Below are positions 38,388-50,419 of a stretch of DNA of 64,000 bases, piece by piece (position 1 is the first letter of the stretch; every line of letters starts with the position of its first letter). The DNA is from Salarias fasciatus (Eukaryota > Chordata > Actinopteri > Blenniiformes > Blenniidae). The stretch is taken from NCBI RefSeq assembly GCF_902148845.1, contig NC_043755.1:5501790-5565789 (forward strand), written 5' to 3'. The notes under the pieces are model-generated. The model was not told the DNA's origin, did no database searches, and saw only the letters and a program-made list of their open reading frames with translations. The position numbers and the translations under genes are program-made.

Positions 38388-40910
38388 GTATGTAACTTCT
38401 TCTTCTCTTTCTTTTTTTTAAGCAGCTGAATTATTTGATACTGTTGCACGGACGGAGCTGAGGATCAACAGGTAGCTGTTCCAGAGTTTCCTCATGGCAT
38501 GCTGCTGCTCTGCTGCTCTGCTGCTGCTGCTGCTCTGCTCTGCTCTGTAGTCCAAATGATTGATCTTTGTCATCAGGACACTTTGCATGTGTTTTTATTG
38601 TGACCTAAAATACTTTAGTGGACCTCTATTCTAACCCATGTGACACTGATGAGTTTTTTTCTAACTTGTATTGCAATTTAAAACCCAATGTCATTTATGT
38701 TTTGTAGCCGGTTTAATCTGAATTTAATTGTAATGGTTGAGGAAGTTGTTGAAATAGAAGGAGGTGGTGTGGAAATTGAAAAAAAAAAAATTACATTTTT
38801 AGTTGGTGTTTGGAAAATTGCAAGTAAATGCAAGCTCAACACAACTTCAGCTGAAGACCCTCTCAGAGATGCATGTGATCTTTCTTATTCTGTGAATGTA
38901 CATACAGTAGTCCATCCTGCACAAATCCAGCTGTTTTTAGTGAAGTTTTGATTACATTGAAGATGCTCAGCACACTTTTCCTTAAGACGCATCTGCATGC
39001 ACATTTTTCCAATTCTTTGTGTTGTTTATTTGCTAGGATTTGCTCAGGAAAACATAAAGATCGCAACTTCTTTATCTATAAACACTCTTGGTTGAAATAT
39101 TCAGCTTATTTAGTTTGCCCTGCATGCAGCCTCGTCTATTTATTCCAAAAAACCCAAATATTTTCAGAAATCAAAAGAGGCTGGAGCACATGAATGCACC
39201 TTCTGTGTTAGTTCTCCAACCACCTGCAGAATGTTGCTGCTGCATCCTGACACTCGCAGCAGTTCTTCCTCCACATCCAGAATGACAAAAGCTGTGTGTG
39301 TTTTGTGTTCCCGCACGTCGCTTTGAAGAACATTCACGCCATAAAACAGGCAAGTTGAACTAAATGTTAGGACAAAAGCTCTTTGCACGGCAGCAGACTC
39401 GTCTCCCCCTGACAAATTAAAGGCAGCACTGGGGTGGCCTTAATGAGCGAGAGTCTGGAAATGTTTGCTTTGTGTCATATACCATCAGTTGATCTGGGTC
39501 AACGTTTTCTCTGTAATCGCACGGAGGCAACAAAGAAGGGCTGCATGAAGCACCGGGGACCTGTGTGAGTCTCTCTCCATCCAACCCAGACTGGAAATCC
39601 TCTGACCCCGGAGCGCTCGGCCCTTCTTGATCGTCCTCTCTGCCGAGGAAACGTTGTTGTCGCCTGTTTATTCAGAGCTCTGACACCTGTGACTCTGGCT
39701 GGAAGGAGCCCATTGTTCTTATCCAAAATGGCAGCACTGGCCTGGCACACGAATCTTGGAGAAATATTTGGGTTCCAATGTTTTGAGGCGATAGTGTAAA
39801 GAAACTGGCAGCAGAAACTCAAGTGGGAAAATAACACATGAAACCCAAGCAGATCCTCTTCAGTTGCTGTGATGGTTTGGTGAATTTAAAGTCCTGATGC
39901 ACATTTAAACCGTCCATTTTAAACATTTTAGCTAAAGAGCAGGATAATTGGTTTGACATGTTACTTTTTAGTTTGTATGTTGAGGTTTATCAGTATGTAT
40001 TTGACTAAATAATAAAGAGAAAGGAAGATGTAGCACTTTGATTTAGGTTTTAAATCCACCTGTCTGTCTGAAACCTAAATACCTAACATTTAACTGATAA
40101 TAGTAATAATATCACCCGTGACAGTTAGAGCTGCACCAGGGTCAGTATCAGAAGCTAAAGTAATAAAAAAAAGGCACAGATGAAGGCAGTCACTGACTTC
40201 TCCTTGGAAAAATTGCGTGAAGAAGGAGAGGAAATGCAGAAATAAACTATCTAATTATTCAGTTTATTTCTTCATCTGGCTCTGGTTGGAGAAGTTGATT
40301 ATTTTTCTTGCATAAAGTGGACACAGACTCTTTCATTTTCCACTTGCGACATTAATATCAGGATGGAAATATCCCCACCGGTTACAATGTTTTCCTCAAC
40401 GTCTCAGCGCACTAGTCAACAGACTCCTAAGCACTTTCAGATGTGCGAGAGGAGATAAACACTTTTCACCAGTGGAAGTTATCACAAAGTGTAGTTAAGA
40501 TTGCTTTGTTGAAATCCACACAGTAATCACACTACAGTCATCATGGAGGCTCCACCTCTGATATCTATGATGTGTGGTCATGTCTGTTCACAGAAAAAAC
40601 AAGTCATTTTATATTTAAAAAGGTTCATTTAGCTCAATTTTGGCATTTTCCTTGAATGGAAAAAAAAAGTCAAAAGATTGGAATAAATAAAACCCAAACA
40701 GCGCCACTGATGGAGGTGAAGTTAAATCCGTCTTAACTTGTGCACTTTGAGTTGTTTGACAGTGAAAATCAGTCGTTTCTTTGTTATTTTGTGTTTGTCT
40801 GCCTTCTTACAGCAGGTTGGTGTCTGCTGTGAAGCTTAGAGACGGTGACAGGAGCAGGAATAGACAACGAGAGCCACATAACCGCTGGAAGAACGTGAGA
40901 GGAAGTCAGC
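38388..40910 (+). other. Putative first intron and 5' leader of the baiap2-type gene
   Basis: No coding sequence found. A CTGCT/CTG-rich stretch lies at about 38496-38546, and the GC-balanced segment 39490-39800 might be a regulatory element. A leader exon probably begins at 40813 and runs into the ATG at 40911. Confidence 0.4.
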
Positions 40911-43900
40911 ATGTCTCGAACCGACGAGGTCAACAAGATGACGGAAAATGTCTACAAGGTACAAGTGGAAGATATGTCAGTTTTGGGAGGATTTTTAAAA
41001 AGTTTTTTCTCTTCATTTTTTGTTGCAGTCTTTGGATTCATATGATATTTATACGATTTGTTGCCAACAGGGGATTTTGGACCAGTTTAATCCCAGTCTG
41101 AAGAACTTTGTGACGATGGGGAAACACTACGAGAAAGCCCTGACAGGTTCGCCAAACACAACTTGGCTTGGATTTTTGTTCTTCCTTTCTGGAAAAAAAA
41201 AGTTTCCAAAATAGTTTTTCAGTCTTCTTTTAAAGTTGACTTTCTTCCCCAGGAGTGACCGTGGCTGCCAAAGGGTACTTCGACGCCCTGGTGAAACTGG
41301 GAGAACTGGCGAGCGACAGCCAAGGCTCCAAAGAGCTGGGTGAGCGGAGACGGAAGTCCAAACGTGAAACGTCTTTTAGAGCTAATGGAGTGACCGTGAC
41401 AGCTGGTGAGGAGAGGAAAAGGGTCTGCGAGCGAGAAGATGAAGACGAGAGGGGATGAGGAAACGTGGGGAGAGAGAAAGAGAGAACAGAGAGCGAGGGA
41501 GAGAGTGGGGCCATTGTTGGGAGATTAACAACACCACATGACCTCATTGTAATGCTGAAAACAGCGGGGGAGGCAGGCAGGAGTGTCGGAGGGCGAGATG
41601 CCAGCCACCACCGACTGCAGCGCGACCGGGGGACGGACTCACGGCTGACCGCCACTTTGCCGATCGCAAAAATGTGTCCAAGCAGCGAGTTTTACAATGT
41701 TTTATATCAATTTGTTATCATCGGACAATGAATTCAATCACGTTATCACAGAACAGACACAAATCTCCAACATTTAGCTTTCATCACCCTCACTTCTGAA
41801 CATGCCTCCACTGCTCCCTGCAGGTGACACACTGTTTCAGATGGCCGAGGTCCACAGACAGATCCAGGTGCAGCTGGAAGACGTGGTAAGACCGCCAGCT
41901 AAAAATCTGATCACCTCACATCTTTTGACGCGTTAGCGCAGTGCGTTTTAAAATCTGTGGTGCATTTTGAATTCCTCGACAGTTGAAGCTGTTTCACTCC
42001 GAGCTGCTCGCCCAGTTGGAGCAGAAGCTGGAGCTGGACATCAAATACCTCACAGTAAGACGGTTCCTTGGTTTGAAATCACACACTAACCCTAACCCTA
42101 ACCCTAACCCTACCCATGCATGTTTTTCTCTCAGGCCACTCTCAAAAAGTACCAGGGTGAGCGGAGGTCCAAATCGGAGTCCATCGAGCGCTGCCAGTCC
42201 CAGCTGAAGAAGCTGCGCAGGAAGAGCCAGGGCAGCCGTCACCCCAACAAATACGGAGACCGAGAGATGCAGGTAACGGGAAGGCAAAGGTGGAAACCGT
42301 CAAACGTTTTGTTTTCAGCGTGCAGAGAGTGAGGGGAAGGTGGTACGGCGACAGTGACGCCTTTCATTTGAGAAATCTTTCCAATACGCCAATCCTAAAC
42401 ATCAGCTTTACTGCAGATTATAAATCAGAGTTGTATGAGTGTTTGTGTGAGGAACAGGCTGCTATGAACAACATAATCTGTTTCAGCTGATTTTTTTCCC
42501 CTTCTTTTTTTTAAGAAAATAAGCAACTTAGGGTAAAATCTTTGAGCTGGAAGAAACATGAGTGACATAAGAGGGTGAGAGGATTTGGCTGCTTGGATGG
42601 GAAGTCAAAGAGGAGGAATACATAAGAGGGAAAGGTCACTGGGGGAGAGGGGAGGGTTTTATGTGCGAGATTTTGTTATCATGAGGCGACAGGCAGGATG
42701 TGACGTCCCTCAAGCCTCCAGGCTTCTGTGTGAGTCTCCACAATGTACATTAAAGGTCATGTTATCTTTGAGTGTGACCATAAATGCAGGACTGCGAGGG
42801 TCTGCGGTGAAAATCTTTGCTGTTTTTCCTGCAGTTTGTGGAGCTGATGAGCCGTCGGCAGGGCGAGCTGGACACGCTGGTGGCCGCAGGTTACAGATCG
42901 GCCCTGACTGAGGAGAGGAGACGATACTGCTTCCTGGTGGACAGACAGTGTTGTGTCACCAAACTCCTCATCAACTACCACTCAAAGGTGATTTAACCAA
43001 ACGGGAGAAAACGTGGAAGGATGGAATATGTAAACTGTTTTATTTACTCATTTTAACCTGTTTTGACTTAATAGTTTTAATGATAATAAATTACATTGAA
43101 CTTTTCAGATTTGCACTAATAAGCAAGAGAGTTTAACTCCTTTTGTGTTTTGGAACAAATCACAGGTGAGAGAGCTGCTGTCCCAGAAACTCTCCTCGTG
43201 GCAGCAGTCGTGCTCTCAGCCCACCAAGCTGCCGGAGCGCGCGCTCAACCTGCTGCGTCACACTGCGCCTCAGGGCTCGGGCGCCGCCGGGATCGCCGAG
43301 GTCCTCCGCCACACCAAACTCGGCTCGGCTCAGCCTGAACAGGTTTGGCCTCTTTAAATGTCATTCACACTGCGAATGTTTCACAGAAGCCTAAACTGTT
43401 TTTTTTAAAAGTCCTTAAAGGACCTTTGAGAGAAAATATTTATTCAAATGTTCAGTTTGTTATCATTTCTTTAGAAAGTCTTTGTCATGAAGTATGAGTC
43501 AGTTCAACAGTCACACAAGGACACAGGCACATCTACAGTTGTTTTTTAATTGCAATTTTAATTTTGAAAGGATGACAGATCACAAAAAAGAAAGACGAAA
43601 AGCTACTGCAAGCCCAGGGAGAAGATGAAAACTCTACACAGAAAGACCAGAAGCCTGGAGCAAGCCTGTTGGTTGTCCAGACCTCTACGTCACTCACGAG
43701 TCACGACTGACACCTGATACACTATTGAAGTTTGTCTTTGCATAGGTTTAAATTCAGTGATCTTTGTGTGTTGTGGTGTGATGTTTTGCACTACTGGAAC
43801 ATTGTAAGAAGACCAGGTTGTCTGTGGAGAGTTTGCATGTTATCCCTGTGCCTGTGTGAGTGTTTCTCAGATTAGTTTCATCAAACTGTCTGACTCTGAG

Positions 43901-46890
43901 TCTTCAGCGGGTGTGGACGTCTGCAGATGGTTATCTTTCTCTCTGAGCAGGTTTATGAGGCGACGCCTAACTGATGATAGTTCTTCTTATTTTTCAGAGG
44001 CTTTCCGTCCAAGAAGTGCCTCCTCTGCTGAACGGGGACTCCAGCCGCTCCCAGCAGCAGCGCTCCCTCCCCTCCTCCTCCTCCCAGAGCGACGGCTGTC
44101 CTCCTCAGGGCTCCCCACACACTTTCCGCTCCTCCTCCTCCGCCGGAGGAGCAGCTGGCGGCTCGTCCAGAGGAGCGTCTCCTCAGCACACCAGCACGCC
44201 TGTCAGTGCGTCGGCCAGCCCGCTCCCTGAGAGCGGCGCCAGCGGCAGCGCGAGCGGCAGCGCCAGCCCGGCCGCCTCCACGCCGACGCCGTCCGGCGGC
44301 GCCGCTCAGCAGGGCTCCCTCCTCCTGGCCGCCAACACGTCCAACCTCTCCCCCAGTCTGATCCCCTCCACGGTGATGTCCCTCAGCCAGATCTCCCCGG
44401 CCAGCAGCTCCTCGCAGGGCATGACGCTCCCGATCCCCCACAGCGCCCCCCACAGTCCCCCGCTGCCCCACAGCGCGCCTCTGTCCAGGTCCATGACTCC
44501 GGTGCAGCTGCTGCAGCAGGCGGCGGCGCCGGGAGGGAGCAGCACTCTGTCCCCGTCCCATAACCCCTGGCTGCTGAAGGCGGCGGAGGTGTCTGGGACT
44601 GCGACGCTCCCGCTGCCCAGGAGGCCCGCCAGCGAGATGAGGCTCGGCGCCTTTCAGGGTACAACCTGCTTCCGTTTATTTTTCACTTTTGCTGTAAGTT
44701 TCGCCATCCCAACACTTGTAAATCTGTTCTTCTCCTCCTCCCCGCTGAAGGCTCCAGTCTGCCCAGGGTCCTGCCTCTGTCCGGACCCACGCGGGTGGAG
44801 GCCATGTTTGCTCACACGGCTGGAGCATCGGATGGCGGCGGTGGTTCAAGTGTGGTGGGCGGGGCTTGCTTACTGCACTTCCTGCCTGGTGACTACATCA
44901 CCCTGCTGATCTCCGAGCCGAGAGATGGGTGGCACTACGGCCAGAATGAGCGGACCGGACGGTACGACTCCTCCACAAAACAAACCCACACCCTCAGTTT
45001 GTCTTTAAGCCTTTAACTGCATCTTAAACTGAAAAAATACAACTTTCAAACATGTTTATTTTGCAAGATGATATAATTAAATTTATCATTACAATATAAT
45101 GTAAATTAATAATTAATTACAACTATTAAATAACTACCACAGTTTCTATCACCTAAAAAATTGTTGTAAAGCTGCTGTCTCTCTCTGTTCTGAGTGGGTT
45201 GTCCTTTTCTTTTGCCTTAGCAAAAGTCTTACTCTACAGCGTCTGTGACATATTAGCAGCCTGAAATAAACCTTTGTTTATATTTTTGGAAATTATTTGG
45301 CACTGCATATTGTTAGTTCGCCTTAGCTAAAATATTCCTGTTTTAACTCTAATGCTGATGGCGTCATAAAGGAAAGGGGCTCTCCCTTTTGAACTTATCA
45401 GAAAAATGCTTCAAGGAATTTGTGTTGCAGTTTTAAGTCATGTGATTCATGGCTGCCTCTGATCTTGTCAACTTTTTGTGATAAATCAATCTTTGTTTGC
45501 CTTGTCATGTAATCTCCGTGACATTTGCCTCCACAGGAAAGGCTGGTTCCCTTTCTCCTACACTCAGCCTCAGCACAGTAAGACTGATCACCTGGAGAGG
45601 TAAGCAAGGCCACGACTGGTCATTCTTGACTTTATCTATGGCAGACAGCGTGATGATCACGAATGTATTGTATAGCTTTAAAACAACAACATTGTTGTTT
45701 TAAAGCTAAGTGTCATTAGGAATCATCTGAAAGCTGCGTTGTTGCGACGATATTCTCTTTCTACTCTCAGTCTTGATAAACCAAAACATCTTTCATGGCA
45801 GCTGCACAGAAAGTCACAGGAGCTCAGAAGCTGTTGACTCTTCAATCTTTCCACTGGCAGCGACTCCTTCCTCTCTCTCTCTTCAGCAGCAACACTGTTC
45901 GCAGAAAATCAACATATCCTTAATCTCTATTTTCCTGTGTATTCTTTCCCCTCTGCCTGTGACCTTCCTCGCAGCTCTCTCTTCTTATCTAAAGCTAACA
46001 GCACCAGCACCGGCCAGCTCGACAAGCTGGTGTCGCCGGCCCTCACGCCCGAGTCAGAGGAGGAGCGCTCCCTTCCTCCCCAGAGGGTCAGCACCTTCCG
46101 GCCCCGCCCGTACAGCATGGCCGACACCCACAAGGTCAGGAACGCTAAACCTGTGGGAGAATACCGGGGGCTGACTGGGAATGCGTCTGCACAGCTGATG
46201 GAGGGAGACGCAGGTGTTTTATAACCATGTAGAAATCTTCTGCCTTCCAGATCTCCGCAGAGCTGGCCTCTCCTCCGCCTTCCCCCACCAGGTAATTTTC
46301 TAACAACTCATAAAGGGCCAGGCCGCCAATTTAAAATGGCAGTTTACTGACTTTTCATATAAAAGTTATAAAATCTGTTGTGTAATGTCCGCTGGGGCTC
46401 AACGAGAGCTTTAGTAAATCTGTGGATTTGGCTTTTAGACAAAGTTCTAACAGTTTGTGTTTTATACACTCAGAAAAAGTGAATAATGACAAACATGAGT
46501 GGTTATTGGGCAAAAACAGCAGATATTTGAAATGTGTTGGTACTGTTTCACCTTTACTGTACTTGCAACCTCATTTATTTATTTATTTACTTATTTATTT
46601 ATTTATTCATACCACAGTGAAACAATTATGAGACTTTCACTTTTACATTTAACTTAAAACTAGCAAATTCACAAATACAGTAACAGTATTTTCTCTGTTC
46701 GATTATCAAGTTAGGGTTTATACAAATCTGCATCACAAAGGACTTTAATCATGAGTTTTACCTGTGTTTGTCTTAAGTTGTTGTATTACCTGTGTACACT
46801 GTGTCACTCTCTTGCAGGCCTAATCCATTTGCCCACATCCGACTCAGAAAAACCGTCACCAACGATCGCTCAGCTCCAATCATCGAGTAA
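40911..46890 (+). CDS. baiap2: BAIAP2/IRSp53-family I-BAR and SH3 protein
   Basis: Membrane-bending scaffold linking Rho-family GTPases to actin in filopodia and dendritic spines. Exons: 40911-40958, 41071-41146, 41253-41339, 41824-41885, 41983-42054, 42135-42272, 42835-42987, 43166-43342, 43998-44658, 44751-44961, 45537-45599, 45975-46134, 46251-46291, 46818-46890 (673 aa, stop TAA). Residues about 1-250 form the I-BAR (IMD) domain: MTENVYKGILDQFNPSLKNF, AAKGYFDALVKLGELASDSQ, QLKKLRRKSQGSRHPNKYGD and ALTEERRRYCFLVDRQC. A 220-residue Ser/Pro/Gln-rich linker follows (exon 9). The SH3 domain (about 500-575) carries LPGDYITLLISEPRDGWHYG and GWFPFSYTQ. The C-terminus NPFAHIRLRKTVTNDRSAP resembles a WH2 motif. 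The IMD is nearer BAIAP2 than BAIAP2L1/L2; the typical CRIB segment was not recognised. Which paralogue it is remains open. Confidence 0.93.
42084..42112. repeat. Interstitial telomere-like repeat in a baiap2 intron
   Basis: About four and a half CTAACC units (TTAGGG on the other strand) occupy a third of the 80-base intron between 42054 and 42135. The G-rich strand is the template strand. Confidence 0.9.
43590..43865. repeat. Possible fragments of the teleost dispersed repeat
   Basis: GGGAGAAGATGAAAACTC and TACACAGAAAGACCAGAAG (about 43617-43655) resemble the repeat's GGGAGAACATGCAAACTCC block. GTGGAGAGTTTGCATG (about 43826) resembles its reverse complement. Both lie in intron 8 of the baiap2-type gene. 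Short and diverged, hence weak. Confidence 0.3.
45673..45708. repeat. 36-base near-perfect palindrome in a baiap2 intron
   Basis: Seventeen-base arms (TAGCTTTAAAACAACAA and its exact reverse complement) are separated by only CA. They lie in the intron between exons 45537-45599 and 45975-46134, 74 bases after the donor. The transcript could form a tight hairpin and the DNA a cruciform. No flanking direct repeat was noted. Confidence 0.9.
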
Positions 46891-49640
46891 TCGATTGCGC
46901 TCTCTGCTTTTCCTCACTCCATCCTGAAAACAGCACATCCAGTTGTCTTTAACGCTCAATGAACGCTAGTTTCCGTAGAGTTTTAAATTTTATCACTTTA
47001 AATCACGCATGTTACATGTGCTCAAAAAGGCTGTTTAAAATAAAAAGATGTTCACTTTGATTTTTCAGAAATATGACTGAATTCAGTTGGAATGTTTGTG
47101 AGGTCCCTAAGAAAAAAGAAAAGCCCCAGTGGGACGCCTCAAAATACTGCTTGTGTCAACTGTGGGCAGTGAAATGAACTGTAGACTAGTTCTAATGAAA
47201 CAACATGTTTGCAGTTCTTAGCTTAGAGATGATCGTAACAGTACTCGCTCGCCCAGAATAACTAACACTTTATAAAATCTGTCCTCGCCTTTGAAGGATG
47301 CCTCTTGCTTCTCACACTGTTTATCGGTGTGTGTTTCTGTGCCATATTCTCAGAACGTGTTACTGTTCAGGTCACGTACAGACTGGATCCTCAGAGCAGG
47401 TCGTGCACTTTGACTGTGGTGAAGTGTTTTGGGACGAGGACAGGCTCCTTCTCCATCGCTCTCTTAGATTTTATAGGAAGGCTGCCATATTCCTGGTTCC
47501 TGTCGAGGTGAACTTCTTAACGTATTAAACTTTTTGAAAGCGTTTAGACAAGACGTGGGCATATTTTATTGAGAGTGACACACTTAAGTTATTTCTGTGT
47601 CACCTGTGTTTTAGTTATTGATCTTGAGCATTGTTCAAGAGTCACGAATGAGTCTTATATTTATGCCTGTTAACACTCATGTTGATTCTGCTGCTGTAAG
47701 GAAACGTTTTAGTATTTGTGAGTGTGAACTACTGGAGTATTTCAGCTCTGTACATGGATGATTTCTGCAAAAAAAAAAAAAAAAAAAAAAGAGCAACTTC
47801 CAAACTACATTTCTACATTTGGAATACTCGGCTTCGAAAAGTCTCCTGAGATTACAACAAGATGATTTAATGTAATTCCGTAAAAATGGAACAATTAAAA
47901 AAAAAGAGAAGAAAAACTGAGAATCTTCACAGATGATAAAATATCGTAGTTGAACATTTGGATAGTGGCACTATTGAAAGAAATGTTTTCATAGAAAGTA
48001 GCATGTTGTGGAGGGTTTCAGGTCTTATGAATGAGAGATTTGCGTGCTCGGTCTCTGGGTTTGACGTCTTCTTGGTTCCTTTTCAGTTCCAGATCTAAAG
48101 CTGTGTGTTCACCAGTCAGACCGAACAGAATCCTAAAGAGAGACGTGAAAGCCGGGACTTACAATAGGATTATTATGTTGTTGGAGGAAATGAAACTCTG
48201 AAAGTGATGAAGAAAGTAAACGGGAAGTTGACCGACGTCCGAGCAGGTGTAGAGACATCAGAAGTCGTCCTCTGTCGCGCTGCACTCTCCACTGAAGGAC
48301 GGAAGTGAAATGTTGCGTCCGTGTAAACAGAAATGTTTAAATGGCCTTTAAATGCTGTAATCCTTCTGCATCGCGAAGATTGAATATATCACCTGCAGAA
48401 ATCGTAGTGAGTCGTTAATAACCGCCTGTACATTCATTTCTTTAGTTCTCCCTCTATTTTAAAGGTGACAGCATAATGATTGACTTAATACTTACTCCTG
48501 CTTGTAAATAGAGCTAAGATATGTGTGATTGTATGACTTTTATTTGACTTCTTCTCTAACTGATTTTTCACTTTGGTAGAACATTTGAACTTTGTGTTTG
48601 TCTCATCATAAAGTCTTCTGAGCTGCAGAGGAGTTCAGTTTTCAACACTCAGGTAAAAGAAATGACACAGTGAAACCATGAAGCATTCTGGGAACTCTAT
48701 TGCCTGCATAAAGGTTTTAAGTGTGACTTTGAATTAAGTTTCTCCTGCAGGGTTTAGCCTTTTAAAGAAATGCATGTCTGAATAGAATTCATGGTTGTGG
48801 CCGATAAAATTTAAGTAAGATTAACTGTGCCGAGTTTTTTTCAGTTATTATTAAGAAAATAATATTAGTCTTAATTGATATCATGCTCCTATAGAGAAAG
48901 CGTAGCTCAAATTAATTCCATGTGACATGACAAAACAAAATCAAAAACACAGGTTTGTTGAAGAAAGCGAACAGCACTAAAGCTGAAAAGTTGAATGTTT
49001 TGTCAGTTGTTCTTACTCACATGACCACAGATAGGAACTGAAAAGACTTAATTGTGATGCTGATTGGCCTCAGATTAAAAACATATTAAAAATCTGAAGA
49101 ATTATTCAAATAATTTAACTTTTTTTTTTATTTACATTTTGGCTTGAAAGATAATATGAGAAAGAATAAAGCAAAAAAAAAAAAAACTGAATTATTTCAG
49201 TTTATTAATAATTCTAATCCCATCTCATTATCTGAAATGCAGATGTAATAATTGAGACATCACAAAAATTGGTTTAATGAATGAAACTTTTATGTCTAAA
49301 ATGACACATCTACTGTGCTTAATGAGTGTCAGATGAATTTATTCAGTGATTATTTTAATAGTTGGGCACCAATTTGTGATGATGTTTACAAGTCTTTTCC
49401 ACAGCTGATCTTTTTTCTCTGCTGAAGGGAACACGAGGTTCAAAACTGTTGTACTAAAGTGAACTATCATTTAGAATTTGCACACAGGTTCCTGCAGAAA
49501 CCTGTGGTTCTGTGAAAAAACAGCAGCATTGTAAAGACGGCGGTTGTTGTATCAAAATGAAATCCCGGTGACTGCAGAAATTATATTATGAAAAACACTG
49601 CTGAGAAACACTGAATATTGACATATTGTGAAATAAAAGT
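46891..49640 (+). other. Probable 3' UTR of the baiap2-type gene
   Basis: No coding sequence recognised. AATAAA at 49632-49637 with T/GT-rich sequence after it is a plausible poly(A) signal, giving a long 3' UTR. A second AATAAA occurs at about 49935. A-runs lie at 47770-47790 and 49174-49186. Confidence 0.45.
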
Positions 49641-50360
49641 TATATGAAGTAAACTTGTCTTTAGTCTTGTTGTGACTGCATTGTCAGTTTGCTACATCTT
49701 CTGAAACTGAGATTTGAGTATCAACATTACAAACGTCTGACGTCTAACACTAGCAGTGTGTTTTGACAGTGTTATTCTGATTTGAGAACCACATATTAAG
49801 TATTTAAACTGTGTTGAAGCTAACTTTCTAATTCATATTATCTTGTTTGGAGAAACAAACTGAAATCTTAATCCTGTGTTTTTTTGATTGAAGAATGTAT
49901 TTTTCCCATCAATGCAAATGTCCCCACTGGACAAATAAAGGACTATCTCAGCTTATTAGTGCCAATTTAAGAAATCGGATTCTCAAACGTAATGGATACA
50001 TTTATTGCATTTGAAAGAAATTTTTATCCCTTTGGAGTCAACTTAAAACCTACATTTTGGGCTTGCTCTGCTTTAATATGCAGATATACGAGTTTCTCTT
50101 GTGCTTTGTTCCTCAAAGGTCATCAGACTTTTACACACATATCTAATGTGTCTGTAAATCATTGATTTCGTTTGGTGCTTGTGTGAAAGTAAAGGTCAAC
50201 CCTGATAACTTTATAACTGCATATATTTTACCTTAGCATATAATCCTTACTGGAATGGTATTAGGAATATCAGTTAAAATTCTATTAGTTGGTAGGGTAC
50301 TGAAAATGTACTGAAACACTTCCCACTGAAAGCATTACAACAATAGAATTAAATAGAATC
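49641..50360. other. Spacer between convergent baiap2-type and ndufa3 genes
   Basis: AT-rich, no coding sequence. CCCCACTGGACAAATAAAGG near 49922 resembles the tail shared by many fish LINEs and 3' UTRs, but it is too short to call as an element. Confidence 0.35.
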
Positions 50361-50366
50361 TTTATT
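50361..50366 (-). terminator. ndufa3 poly(A) signal
   Basis: TTTATT on the plus strand is AATAAA on the minus strand, 54 bases beyond the ndufa3 stop. Short 3' UTR, fitting a small housekeeping gene. Confidence 0.8.
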
Positions 50367-50419
50367 GGTGGACATTGACAATTGGAGCAACTATGCAGAC
50401 AGATATGAACAAGGGACAA

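Noticed and set aside
39499-39837. 112-codon minus-strand frame
   Set aside because: No splice context, no recognised domain, and lies in the putative first intron of the baiap2-type gene.
49890-49950. Possible 3' end of a LINE (CCCCACTGGACAAATAAAGG)
   Set aside because: Too short, and the same wording occurs in ordinary fish 3' UTRs.
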